DNA of 64,000 bases from Sipunculus nudus (lineage: Eukaryota > Annelida > Sipuncula > Golfingiida > Sipunculidae), in contig CM049318.1 in the NCBI GenBank assembly GCA_026874595.1, positions 17,964,241 to 18,028,240 of the forward strand, written 5' to 3'. Made by a program: the position numbers and the translations under genes. Positions 12,098 through 24,400 of the stretch are shown here, one piece after another. The notes beneath the pieces are model-generated. The model saw only the letters and a list, made by a program, of their open reading frames with translations, did not search any database and had not been told where the DNA came from. Each line of letters starts with the position of its first letter. Position 1 is the stretch's first letter.

Positions 12098-15000
12098 GTA
12101 TGATAAACACATGTACATACATGCAGGCGCTAGGGCCTACGTCACACATTGTCGTGGTCAAGAGCTGATCTTCCTTTTGCTCACTGCGGAGGGAAGTCTC
12201 AGTCATAGTTCAGGAGGACAAGGTCACACACAACAATTTTTTTCCGCACGGTCCTATTTTTTCATTTATTTTTATTCTTTGTTTGTGTGTGTGTGGGGGG
12301 GGGCACTTAGTCCTCGGTAGTTATTTTTTATTAGGTATTAACAATGCAAAAATTCCATTCATGAAGTTGATTAAATTTTTTCGTGGTTCATCTTCGTTAT
12401 TCCTAGAATTGCCAAACATACTAATGTCCGTTCTGACAAGATTATACGTATTTTGCGACTGGTAATTATATAACAAGAAAGAAAAAATCGACCGCTCATC
12501 CATTTTTAAATCCCCGGGGTCTATAGGACAGTTAATATTTTTCTTGGCGTGGTCCAACTTGTTGGTTTTGGTTTTGTAGGGTCTGTGCGATAAATACAGT
12601 GATACTGGACTAGACCACCGGGACAACGGGATGCTACCCGGTTGAACGATTGTAGAAACAAAGACCAAGCTTAGAAAAATTTGTTATAAGAATACTGGCA
12701 ATTTTTCTACATAATCCCGTTCCCTGTTTTTTAATGGGACGCGGATGGCAGTGCGATCATTTAATTTAATCACTCTGTAGGACCCATGTTTCAGCCATCG
12801 GGTATATAAACCTCAGTTTGTTGTGCTGCAATTTCTATCATGCCGTAAGCATTGGACGGCTCACTGAAAGTAGTGTCACAGAAGGGTAGTTCCCGATGTG
12901 CGAAGAAGCAAGTTTGCAGTGATGCATTGAAACTTTCTGAAAGTGTGTTTGATTGATTAAAATTTTTGAGATATGAAAAAAATGTTCTTTTAAGGTTTCA
13001 AGTACATTGCTCTCTGGTAACCATTTTTCAAAATTAAAAATAACTTTAATCAAATATATGAAAAACGACTGCAGAAAAACAGCTTTGGAGCGTTTAAGTG
13101 AAAACTTGCAAAATCTCCATTAAAGTTGACAAAAAAACGGTGCACGATTAAACTAGACTATCACGTCAAATTATTTAAAAACCACCTGATGTAAAGAGTC
13201 TAGTATATGCAACATATTTTTATTTTGGTTTAACACAGCTAGCGTGCCGGGCAGGATTATGTTTGTGACGGGCGTGTGCCAGAAATTGTAAAAAGATTAA
13301 ACTGAAATAAAAAAGCCATAGTCATATTGAAACATAAGTTACTCACTCGCTTCTTTTATTGGCTATACAACAAAAGAAAATAACATATGTCTCAAGCTTC
13401 ATAATAGAATTACTTACATATAGGTAAAAGTTGAAAAGCAAACAGGTGAAAAAAATCGATTAACAAGGAGAAAATTAGTAGATGGATACTAGATGATATA
13501 TTTATTTCGAGGACGTTCATTTTCAATAGTCATTAGATTGAGATTAATCCCATAGTGCCCATACCCTACACTGCAATAAACAAACTAGACGACCATAGGT
13601 CGAACGCTTGCCGGAAATCGGAAGTGAAACACAGACGGACAGGAAGAACATAGTGTCGGTTTTCTATTAATGGAATGACTCTCAGGGACATTGCTGAGAA
13701 TATGTGGCCCGTAGAATGACATATGAGACAAAAGAACAGGCAAGCAGACAAAACTGACAACAAAAGACGAACAGACAGACATAGTGACTTTGTGAGACAA
13801 GATTGACACCAGATGACTTAACCTAGTTATGGAGAAGATTCAAAGGAAGAAAATGAGTTATAATTTATGTAATTTAGGTTAATAGTTTTGGAGGTATGGC
13901 GAATTAATGATATACTTGGGAGGTTCGACTGTAGCGCCCTCTAGCGGACGTATTCCAAAAAACGACAAACGCGTTTCGTATTATTAGTGTTGACAAGAGA
14001 TGTCCCAGTTTCAAAAGGATTCCGTCAAAGCTGTGGCCTGTAGAATGTTATATGTAAGGCGTAAGAACCAGCAAGCAGGCGACTTTGAGGATAACGGACA
14101 AACAGATGGACACACTGACAAAGTGACAGAAGATTGAAACCAGATGCCTTAATCAGGTTATGGAGAAGACTCAAAGGAAGAAAATAAGCTATAGTTTATG
14201 TATCTGAGGCTTTGGGTGTAGAGATATGGCCAATACAAGGGTATGTGTGTGAGGGTCGTGTGCAGCGCACACTAGTGGCCATATCCGGAAAATGAAAAAT
14301 CTGCTTCGAGATATTAGTGTAAGACATAAGGCGTAATAGTTTCAAAAGGATTCCGTCAAAACTGTGGCCTATAGAATGCTATATGTGAGACGCAAGAACC
14401 AGCAAGCAGGTGAATTTGAGGACAACTGACAAATAGACAGGCACACTGACAAAGTGAATCAAGATTGAGTCCAGATGACTATTCCAGGTTATGGAGACGA
14501 CTCAAAGAAAGAAAAAAGCTACAGTTTATGCAACTGAGGTTTATAGTTTTGGAGATATTGCCAAAGCATGATATGTTGGGAGAGGTTCGAGTTCAGCGCC
14601 CCCTAGCGGCCATATCCGGAAAATGAAAAATTGGTTTCGAGATATTAGTGTTAGACTTAAGATGTAATAGTTTCAAAAGGATTCTTTCAAAACTGTGGGC
14701 TGTAGAATGCTATATGTGAGACGCAAGAGCAAGCAGGCGAATTTGAGGACAACTATCAAACAGACAGACACACTGACAAAGTGACACAAAATTGTGACCA
14801 GATGACTACACCAGGTTATGGAGAAGACTCAGAGGAAGAAAATAAGCTATAGTTTATGTAATTGAGGCTTATAATGTTGGAGATATGGCCAAAATATGAT
14901 ATGTTGGGGAGGTTCGCATCCAGCGCCCCCTAGCGGCCCTATCCAAAAAAATGAAAAAAAAAACAAATTTGAGATACTAGGGTAAGACTTGAAATATATC

Positions 15001-15815
15001 AGTTTTAAAAAAAATTCCTGCAAAACTATGGCCTCCAGGGCAAGATTAATGAAATCTCGAAATATCTCGTTTGATGAGCTATCTTACGAGATATTGCCAG
15101 ACTTTTAATAAAATCATGTAGTATTAAACGAATGCAACCTAATGGAAAAAAACTAGACCTCTCTAGCATTAAAACTGACAAATTAGTCCATTGATTTTCA
15201 AATATGATAATTTTTCCCCGAAAATGTGTTACCATTGAAACGGCAAATTTGAGCCAAGTACCCACCAGAAGAAAGGCCATTGGATGACGATTAAAATGAG
15301 CTATAGTTCAAGTAGATACGACTAACAGTTACAAAGATATGAAGAAAAACCCGTTTTGTATACTTTTGATGACCTCGACCTTGACCTTTGACCTATTTGG
15401 GCCAAAAATAATAGGGCACCTAAATTTTCGTTGCCCATCATATCTGAAAGTTTCAAGGTGATTGTGGCAAAATTGTGGCATGGAGAGTGCTAAATGTCAG
15501 AAAGAACAACAAGGCCGTTGACAAAATTGACAACAACCCTGAAACAGACAGACATACTGACAAGGTTGATCATACCAGGATATGGGCAATGGAAAGACGA
15601 ACAAAATGGGGTTATAATGAGGTTGATACGACAATTTTTGACCAAGTTATGAGGAAAATAAAGTTTCGAGGTTTTTCGATGGCCTTGACCTTGACCTTTA
15701 ACCTATTTTAACCAAAAACAATAGGGCACCTAGAAATTTAATTCTCCATCATCTCTGAAAGTTTCAAGGTGATTGTGGCAAAATTGTGGCCAGGACAGTG
15801 CAGACAAACAAACCA

Positions 15816-15854
<39 letters not shown>

Positions 15855-18429
15855 TACGCAACTGACCAACATGCTTGCCGAAATCTTTGATTCCGGCAAG
15901 CAACAAACTAGCAAAAGTCGCCGTGTTATCAGCATTTACGTGAAATCATGTTTTTTTCTCGCTTGACGAGATATAGTACGAGATTTGGCAAGACGAGCAG
16001 TTTTATTATGTCAAGACGGCCAAACGTTACAAAATGGCGAAAACTAGATCCGTCTAGCTGTAAAAGTCGCCGAGTTATAAGCATTTCCGTGTACTCTCGT
16101 GTTTTCTCGTTTGACGAGATATGGTGCAGGATTTGGCCAGTCTTGTAGATTTGTCATATCAAACTCTCTAAATGTTATGAAATGGCGAAAACTACATCTG
16201 TCTAGCTGTAAAAGTTGCCGAGTTATTAGCATTTCTGTGAAATCTCCTTTTTTATCGTTTCACGAGATATGGTGCGAGATTTGGCCAGTCTTGCAGGTTT
16301 GTCATGTCAAGCCGTCCAAATGTTAATGAATGCCAAAAACTAGACCTGTCTAGCCGTGAAAGTCGCCGACTTATATGCATTTCTGTGAAATCTCGTTTTT
16401 CCACATTTGACCAGATATAGTGCGAGATTTCGCCAAGTATCGCAGTTTTACTATGTCAAGTTGGCCAAATGTTACCAAATGCCATAAACTAGACCTGAGT
16501 AGCTGTAAAAGTCGCCTAGTTATAAGCATTTCCATGATATCTCGTTTTTTTCTCGCTTGACGAGATATGGTGCGAGATTTGGCCTGGTTTCTTTTCTGGC
16601 GTGTCAAGCTGGTCATATGTTATGAAATGCCGAAAACTAGACCTGTGTAGCTGTAAAAGTAGCCGAGTTATAAGCATTTCCGTGAAATCTCGTTTTTTCT
16701 CGTTTGACGATAAACCGAGCGAAATTTGACGAGACTTGCAATTGAATGACTTAGAACCAAGGGGAAGCAGCCTTATGCAAAAAACTAGACCCTTGAAACA
16801 TAAATATTAACCGAGATAGAAGCCAAAAACTGCATATTTTCAGATCGTCAAGTTTAACCCACACATTTGGTAACCATGGTAACGGCAGCACAAAGCTACA
16901 TGTGCGGAGGAATAAGCCAATGTTCCTAGTTTAAGATACAACGATAAAAATTGTGCCATGTTTAAAATTATTTTAGATATTGCAGAAAAATGATATGTTA
17001 CAGTGTTTAAGGGAACAACGCCCCCTGGTGGCTATTTCCAAAAAATGAAAAACTGATTTCGAGATATTTATAAATAACACAAAATATATCAATTTCAAAG
17101 CCATTGTTAAAAAAATGCAACCTGTAGGTCATATTTAATGAAATCTCGAAGACTCTCGTTTGACGAGAAACGGTGCGAGATTTTGCAAGATTTTTGATTG
17201 GATCACCGAGAACTCACCAAGGGCTACAAGATGCAAAAAAATTGACCTCTCCAGCATAAAAACTGACAGAGTTAGAAGCTGAAAACTGCATATTTTCAAA
17301 ATTCAAAAGTTTTACCCCAAAAATAGAGAAATCTGGCAATAGCGCACTTTGGCACCTATGCGCAAAAATAAGCCCATGGACCCCAGTTGAAGGTGCTGGG
17401 ATGGAAATGGCCCAATGTTAAATAGTTCTGGAGGTATAGCACCAAAACAAATTTTCATGTTTTTTCATCTGCAACGCCCCCTGGCGGCCATTTCCAAAAT
17501 CTGAAAAAACAATTTCGAGATATTCTTGTGTTACATAAAATATCTCAGAATCAGTACGATTGCTGCAAATTTGAAAAATATCAGGAAATTCCATGATTTC
17601 TCCCCAAAATTTCGTAACCATGGTAACAGCAAATTTAAGTAAGCTACATGTCAAAAGAAAGGCCAGGTGATGACGAAAAAAATGAGCTATTGCAGAAGTG
17701 GATAAGCCTATTTATGGCGAAGTTATAGTGCAAAAACCGTTAACCATACCTGTCGTGACCTTGACCTTGACCTTTGACCTATTTTAACCAAAAACAATGG
17801 GGCACCTAGAAATTATGTTTTTTATCATCCCTGTAAGTTTCAAGGTGATTGTGGCAAAATTGTGGGCAGGAGAGTGCAGACAAACAAACAGACAAACAGA
17901 CTAGACGACCATAGGTCGGGACTTGCCGGAAGTAGAAGTCAAACTAACAGACAACAAACAGCAGAAAGGCAAAAAACATTTGAAACAGGTCAAATGACCA
18001 ACCCCTATTGTTTGGAAAACATAAACACATCTTTATGTGGTTTTACTGAATTTCAAAAGTCGCAGACGAGTAGACAGACAAACAGACAGACACACACACA
18101 GAAAAAAAAACTCCAGGTGAAGGTCGTGTACTCATGCCATACAAAATTGAAAGCTTGAATAAAATAAGCCACAGTCTATTCGAATAATTCTTCATACTTT
18201 GAATTTTATGAATTGTAACCTACATAAGGTCACCATGGTAAGGGAAGAATATGAAAGAGTAACCTGGAGGATAAACGCATTAAATCTAGTTTCAGATGCT
18301 ACAATCAAAGTTGTGACACAGTTTATAGTTTTGGAGATATGGTACAATAATGATTACTGCAGCGCAATCTGGTGGTTATTTTCCAAAATGATAAAAGTAA
18401 GCTTCGCGAAATTTTATTAGTATGTTATG

Positions 18430-18480
<51 letters not shown>

Positions 18481-21400
18481 TTTATATGATGTATAATTTA
18501 TATTTAACCCCTACCCCCAATTGCAAACCGGATATCCGTCCCTGATTTGACACACCCAACTGCAAATCGGGGATCCGTCCCTGATATTATAGTTGTGATT
18601 GTGCTTACCAGCAACACTATCTCTGCATTCAGTAACATTTCGGGGAGCCTCTCTCTTTGTTTTTGTTTTTTTTTTATTTTAAAGGGATTATCCTTTACAA
18701 CAGGTCATTAAGCTCTCAATGCATTGAAATCCTCAAAGTGCGGCCATACAAAGCATGAAAAGAGGCCACCACCAAAAGCACAGTTGGGATCAATCCGAAT
18801 TGTGTCTTTTCATGGACCATCGCACATCCATAGAACAAAGCTCTAACTGTCAAATGTAATGCCCCTGCCGACATTTACTATCACATACTGCCATCGCTTA
18901 TGGTCATGGCAATTGGATGTAATTTTTTTATTTAAAGAAAAACGTTGCAAGATTTGAAGAAACTTACAATATAATCATATAATGTGACCGAGAATGGTAG
19001 ACGCTATCAAATGCTGAAAACTATAAGTCTTCCATCTAAAAATAACACAATTATAGGCGTTTCTTTGAATGGTCCCATGTTCTCGTTTGACAAGAAATGG
19101 TGCGAGATATGACAAGATATTCACTTTTGTCACTTAAAACTAGTCAAATGATTCTTGAACAATAGAAAAATAAAATATCTAGCATGAAAATGACCGAGAT
19201 AAAGACATTTGTTTGAAATCTAAAATATTCTCGTTTGGCGGGAGATGATACGAGATGTGGCGAGATTTGCAGTGTAATCATGTCCAGCTTCTGAAATGCT
19301 ACCAAATGCTGAAAACTACTCCATTTTAGCATTAACCGTGATCAAGCTATAAGCATTTCTGTGAAATCTCGTAATTTCTCGTTTGGCAATAAACCGAGCG
19401 AGATTTGACGAGACTTGCAATTAAATGGCTTAGAACCAAAAGAAAACTCTCATTTGACGACGAATGGCACGAGATTTTGCGAGACTTGCATTAATATAGC
19501 ACAGAGCGTATAAAATGCTACACAATGCAAAAAACTAGAGCTCTCTAACTTAAAAAATGAGAAATTTGGAAGGAAATTTTCGAATTTTCTGATTTTCCCC
19601 CAAAAATACGTTACCATGGTAACCATTGACCGACATATTTGCTACCACATGGAAAGCTAACATAATGAGGAATAAAATGAGCTACAGATTTAGCAGCTAC
19701 GATTATTATTGAAGAAGATATGAAGAAAAATCTGTTTTAAGGGTTTTTGGTAACCCTGACCTTGACCTTTGAACGGTCATGGCCAAAAACAATAGGCTCC
19801 GAGAAGAACCGATTTTACACTTTATGTAAAAGTTTCAGAGCGATTGCTTTAAAATTGTGGCCTGTAGCGCGCAGACATACAGACAGACAAACAAACAAAC
19901 AAACAAACTAGACGACCTGAGGTCGAACGCTTGCCGGAAGTGACCGGAAATAAGACAGCGAAATAGATGGACAGTTACTAGGCAGACAGACAGGGAACAT
20001 TTGGATCTGATCAAATGAAAAACCTCTATCATGGGGAAAACAGTAGCACATATGAATAAGGTCTTGCTGATTTTCAAAAGTCAAAGAGGAGTAGACAGAG
20101 AGACAGACAGAGAGACAGACAGACAGACAGACGGATAGAGAGACATTAATAGTGTTGTTATTAGTAGCCATCCTATACAGGATAATCCATTTTTGGACAG
20201 AAATAAAAATAAAGGAAGTCCAACTGAATCCTTGGCAGTTCTCCTATTCTTGAGTGCTGGAAATAAGAAAAGCACTGAAAATGAAACTTGAAGAGTTGAA
20301 CGTCCAGAATGCCGAAATGCAAGCGAAGCCGCGTTCGTGTTAGACAGAGACCCGACCTCTGGGTAAGGGAGACGTGACCTTTCATTCCTGGACAAATAGG
20401 TCGGCCTGAGGACATCTTCAAGTCTGATGATGGCTTAAATTAGGGCTGTCCTTGAAGAAAAAAGGCAGTCGGTCAGCCTGCGTCCGGGAATTATAAAATT
20501 CCAAGAAGTCCTGCCCATCACGGATTAACTGTAATGTCCCCTTGGTGTAGGTTATCTGTAATGTGAAATTAAATATATTTTAAAAATTGGAATCTTTGGT
20601 TAAAAAAGGAGAGACTTTTAAGGAGTCTGAAGTGGTAAGTAATAAGATAAAAAAATTTGAGGCCCTAGTTCCGTGGTGGGTTAGGACTTCATATATAAAA
20701 ATATATTCTGGCATGAGAGAGGGGTGCTGTCAAATTTTTTGGCGCCTGCCGCACGTTTGTGAATAAAACGGTACACTTGACACGGGCGCGATGGAAATTT
20801 AAGAGGAAAGGTAGTAATCCCAAGCCGTAGTTGAGTTGTTTTGACCCCAGAGTTTGCAGTCCTAGCTGAAATAGGCATGGGACGGGCTCTTTTTTAAACC
20901 CGGAACGCCAGAAGAGGCTGGAGATTGAATGAAGGATTGGGCCATTTTTTTCTCCGAAAAACCTGGGAATTGACAATTAAAAAAAATGACAGGGACCTTC
21001 TTAGCCCGTTCCAGCTCAGGGAACGGTCATTAGAATATTGTCGGGAATCCATATTATCCTACCTGTGGGCTGGGACGGTCCAGAAAACCGCAATTATACG
21101 GGTATCCATAAAATTGTATGTCAATTTTTGTCATTAATAAATACATATACATCTATAACGCGGACAGCTGGAGAATTCGCGGAGAATTCATCATGATGAT
21201 ATTATTAAATGTGAGCAAAGGTACAATTTATGTTTTGTATCATATTTCCTTAAGAACCTGTAAATTTGATATCCTGCATGGTTTTGTTACGGTTTGCACA
21301 GTAAACTGTTGAAAAAATATATAGTGTTTAGCGTTTTCGTCTGATGTAAGATCGGTAGTCAATGTTAGCTGGTGATCCAGATTGGTGTTAGTGGCAGTCC

Positions 21401-24400
21401 CACATTGTTTGCGCTGGTTATTATTTCGGTAATTTAACAGTGAATAAATGTCTTTAGAGTAATAGAGTGGTAGATTTTAAATGATTTTAACGTGTAATTA
21501 AAAGTATCATTGCATATAAAATCTCTCCGTGATTTCTCCGGGAATTCCCCGCGTTTACATATAAACGCATTTACCAGCCGTATGAAAGTTTTTGTCCGCT
21601 TTCATAAAGTTTGCCGTGTCCCGGACACAAATTTAAGACGAGATGGACTAAACCCCGCCCCGGTAGGATTGTTTGGACTCTGAAGAAACGAACCCTCGCA
21701 GGAAATGCGGTGGGACGGGCTCTTTCTTATTCGATGAACGCTCGAAAAGAGTGGTGAATGATTGAAAAAATAGGGTCATTTTCACTGTCATCTTGAATAA
21801 CGGAATAAATATTTTTTTTAAATTCATAGAGACTTGGTCATCCAATAACAGCAGAAAAAAAATGTTCTTTCAAATGTTGTGTGGTGTCCATTGTACCCTC
21901 GCCCACCGCCGGGATCCAAAGAGAAGCCTGGATTTTACTGCAAAAAAACACAACCACCCCCCCCCCCCAAAAAAAAAAAACAAAAAACAAAAAAACTTTT
22001 ATTCATTTTATTTTTATTTTTTATTACTGGATGTAGTTGAATATCATGGTTTATTTATTAAAAAAATAAGATGCAATTCATTGGATGAAAAGAGATTTTA
22101 TTAAATATATTGATACATGTTTATAACAGTTTGATATTTGATTTTTTTTTTAATTTATAGACAGACAATTTGTTACCTCAAATCTGTACTCATGGTCCAA
22201 CATGCATGTATTTGGTGTTCTCAGGCCCATTTTAGGGTGTATATCCATGATAACAAGATAATATTACCTTGTTCCCACCAGCAAACATTTCAAGCCCCCA
22301 GAAAGCTGATTTCAGCTGAGGACTTATGGCTTATTATACACAGGCAAATAGTGTTTTGGACCACCTCATCTCCACCAGACTCATCACACACACCTGGTTT
22401 GGCTGTCATTGCAATCCATTTACACCCACTGGCTGGAATCTCTAAGCATTAGGTTCAAATCCCTCAGAAAAAAAAAATTAGGGCCAGTTTGAATTTCCAA
22501 ATCTGGACACAGTGGACATAGTGATATACAGAGAAAATCCATTTTTCCCCCTCAAATCTGTACTGATGGTCCCACAAACCTGGTTTTGGTGTCATTAGGC
22601 CCAGTTTAGGGTGTATATACAGGGAAACAAGATAATATTACCCTGTTCCCACAAACAAAAATTCCATGCCCCCAGAAACCTGATGTCAGGCCAGTTTATG
22701 CTTATACACAGTCAAATAGGTTCTGGCCCCCTTCATATCCACAAAACTCAACACACACTCCTGGTTTGGGTATCATTGCAATCCATTTACACCCACTGGC
22801 TGGCATCACCAAGCATTTGGCTCAACTCCCTCAGAAAAAAAATTAGGACCAGTTTGAATTTCCAAATCTGGACACAGTGAACATAGTGATATACAGGGAA
22901 AATCCATTTTTTTTACCTCAAATCTGTAATGATGGTCCCTAAAACATGGTTTAGGTGTCATTAGGCCCAATTCAAGGTGTATATACAGGGAAACAAGATA
23001 ATATTACCCTGCTGACACAAACAAGAATTTCAAGCCCCCAGAAACCTGATTTCAGGCCAGTTTATGCTTATACACATTCAGATAGGTTCTGGCCCCCCTC
23101 ATCTCCACAAAACTCAACACACACACCTGGTTTGGTATCATTGCAATCCATTAACACCCACTGGCTGGTATCTCAAAGCATTTGGCTCAACTCCATCAGA
23201 AAAAAAATTAGGACCAGTTTGAATTTCCAAATCTGGACACAGTGAACATAGTGATATACAGATAAAATCCATTTTTTCCCCTCAAATCTGTACTGATGGT
23301 CCCACAAACCTGGTTTTGGTGTCATTAGGCCCAGTTAAGGGTGTATATACAGGGAAACAAGAAAATATTACCCTGTTCCCACAAACAAAAATTTCATGCC
23401 CCCAGAAACCTGATTTCAGGCCAGTTTATGCTTATACACAGTCAAATAGGTTTTGGCCCCCTTCATCTCCACCAGACTCTTCACAAACACCTGGCTTGGG
23501 TTTCATTGCAATCCATTCACACCCACTGGCTGGCATCTCCAAGCATATAGCTCAACTTCTTCAGAAAAAAATATAGACCACTTTAAAGTTTATCAAATCT
23601 GGTCATAGTGGTTTATGCAGAAATCAATTGTTCTGATCTCAAATCTGAAATAGTGGTCATAGAACATTGGTTGGTTCTTGTATGATTTTATTCAATTTAC
23701 AATCAATATGCAGGAAAACCTGGCATTTTATTTTACTTCAATACACCAACAATAAACAATCTAAGGACAAGTGAACAGGCTACCATACATATCTTAGGGA
23801 AAGGAAAACAGCAAAGGTTGTTTACATTGAGGACACGTGGCAACCAGGTGGTTGGCGCTGGTCTGTGAAGCTTACGAAGCAGCAATCAAAGGAAGACGAT
23901 AACAACACAATAGAAGTCCTATTCATGGTCCATCGCACACCCATAGAACATGGCTCCAACTGTCAAGTGTAATGCCCCTGCCGACATTTACTATCACATA
24001 CTGCCGCCACTTATGGTCACGGCAATAGGATGTACTTTTTTATTTGAAGAAAAAACGATCCCAGATTTGATGAAACTTACAATAAAAATACATAATGTGA
24101 CCGAGAGTGTTAGACGCTATCGAATGCTGAAAACTAAAGGTCTTCAGCATTAAAATAACAGAATTATAGGCGTATCTTTGAATGGTCCCATGTTCTCGTT
24201 TGACAAGAAATGATGCGAGATATGACGAGATATTCAATTTTGTCACTTCAAACTAGTCAAGTGAATCTTGAACAATAGAAAAATAAAATCTCTGGCATTA
24301 AAATGACAGAGATATAGACATTTGTTCGAATTCTCGAATATTCTCGTTTGGCGGGAGATGGTACGAGATGTGGCGAGATATAAGTTATTATCTTGTTAAG

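Noticed and set aside
22138-23576. Series of ~90-100-codon plus-strand frames with similar peptides
   Set aside because: They recur with the 365-bp satellite period and are by-products of the repeat.
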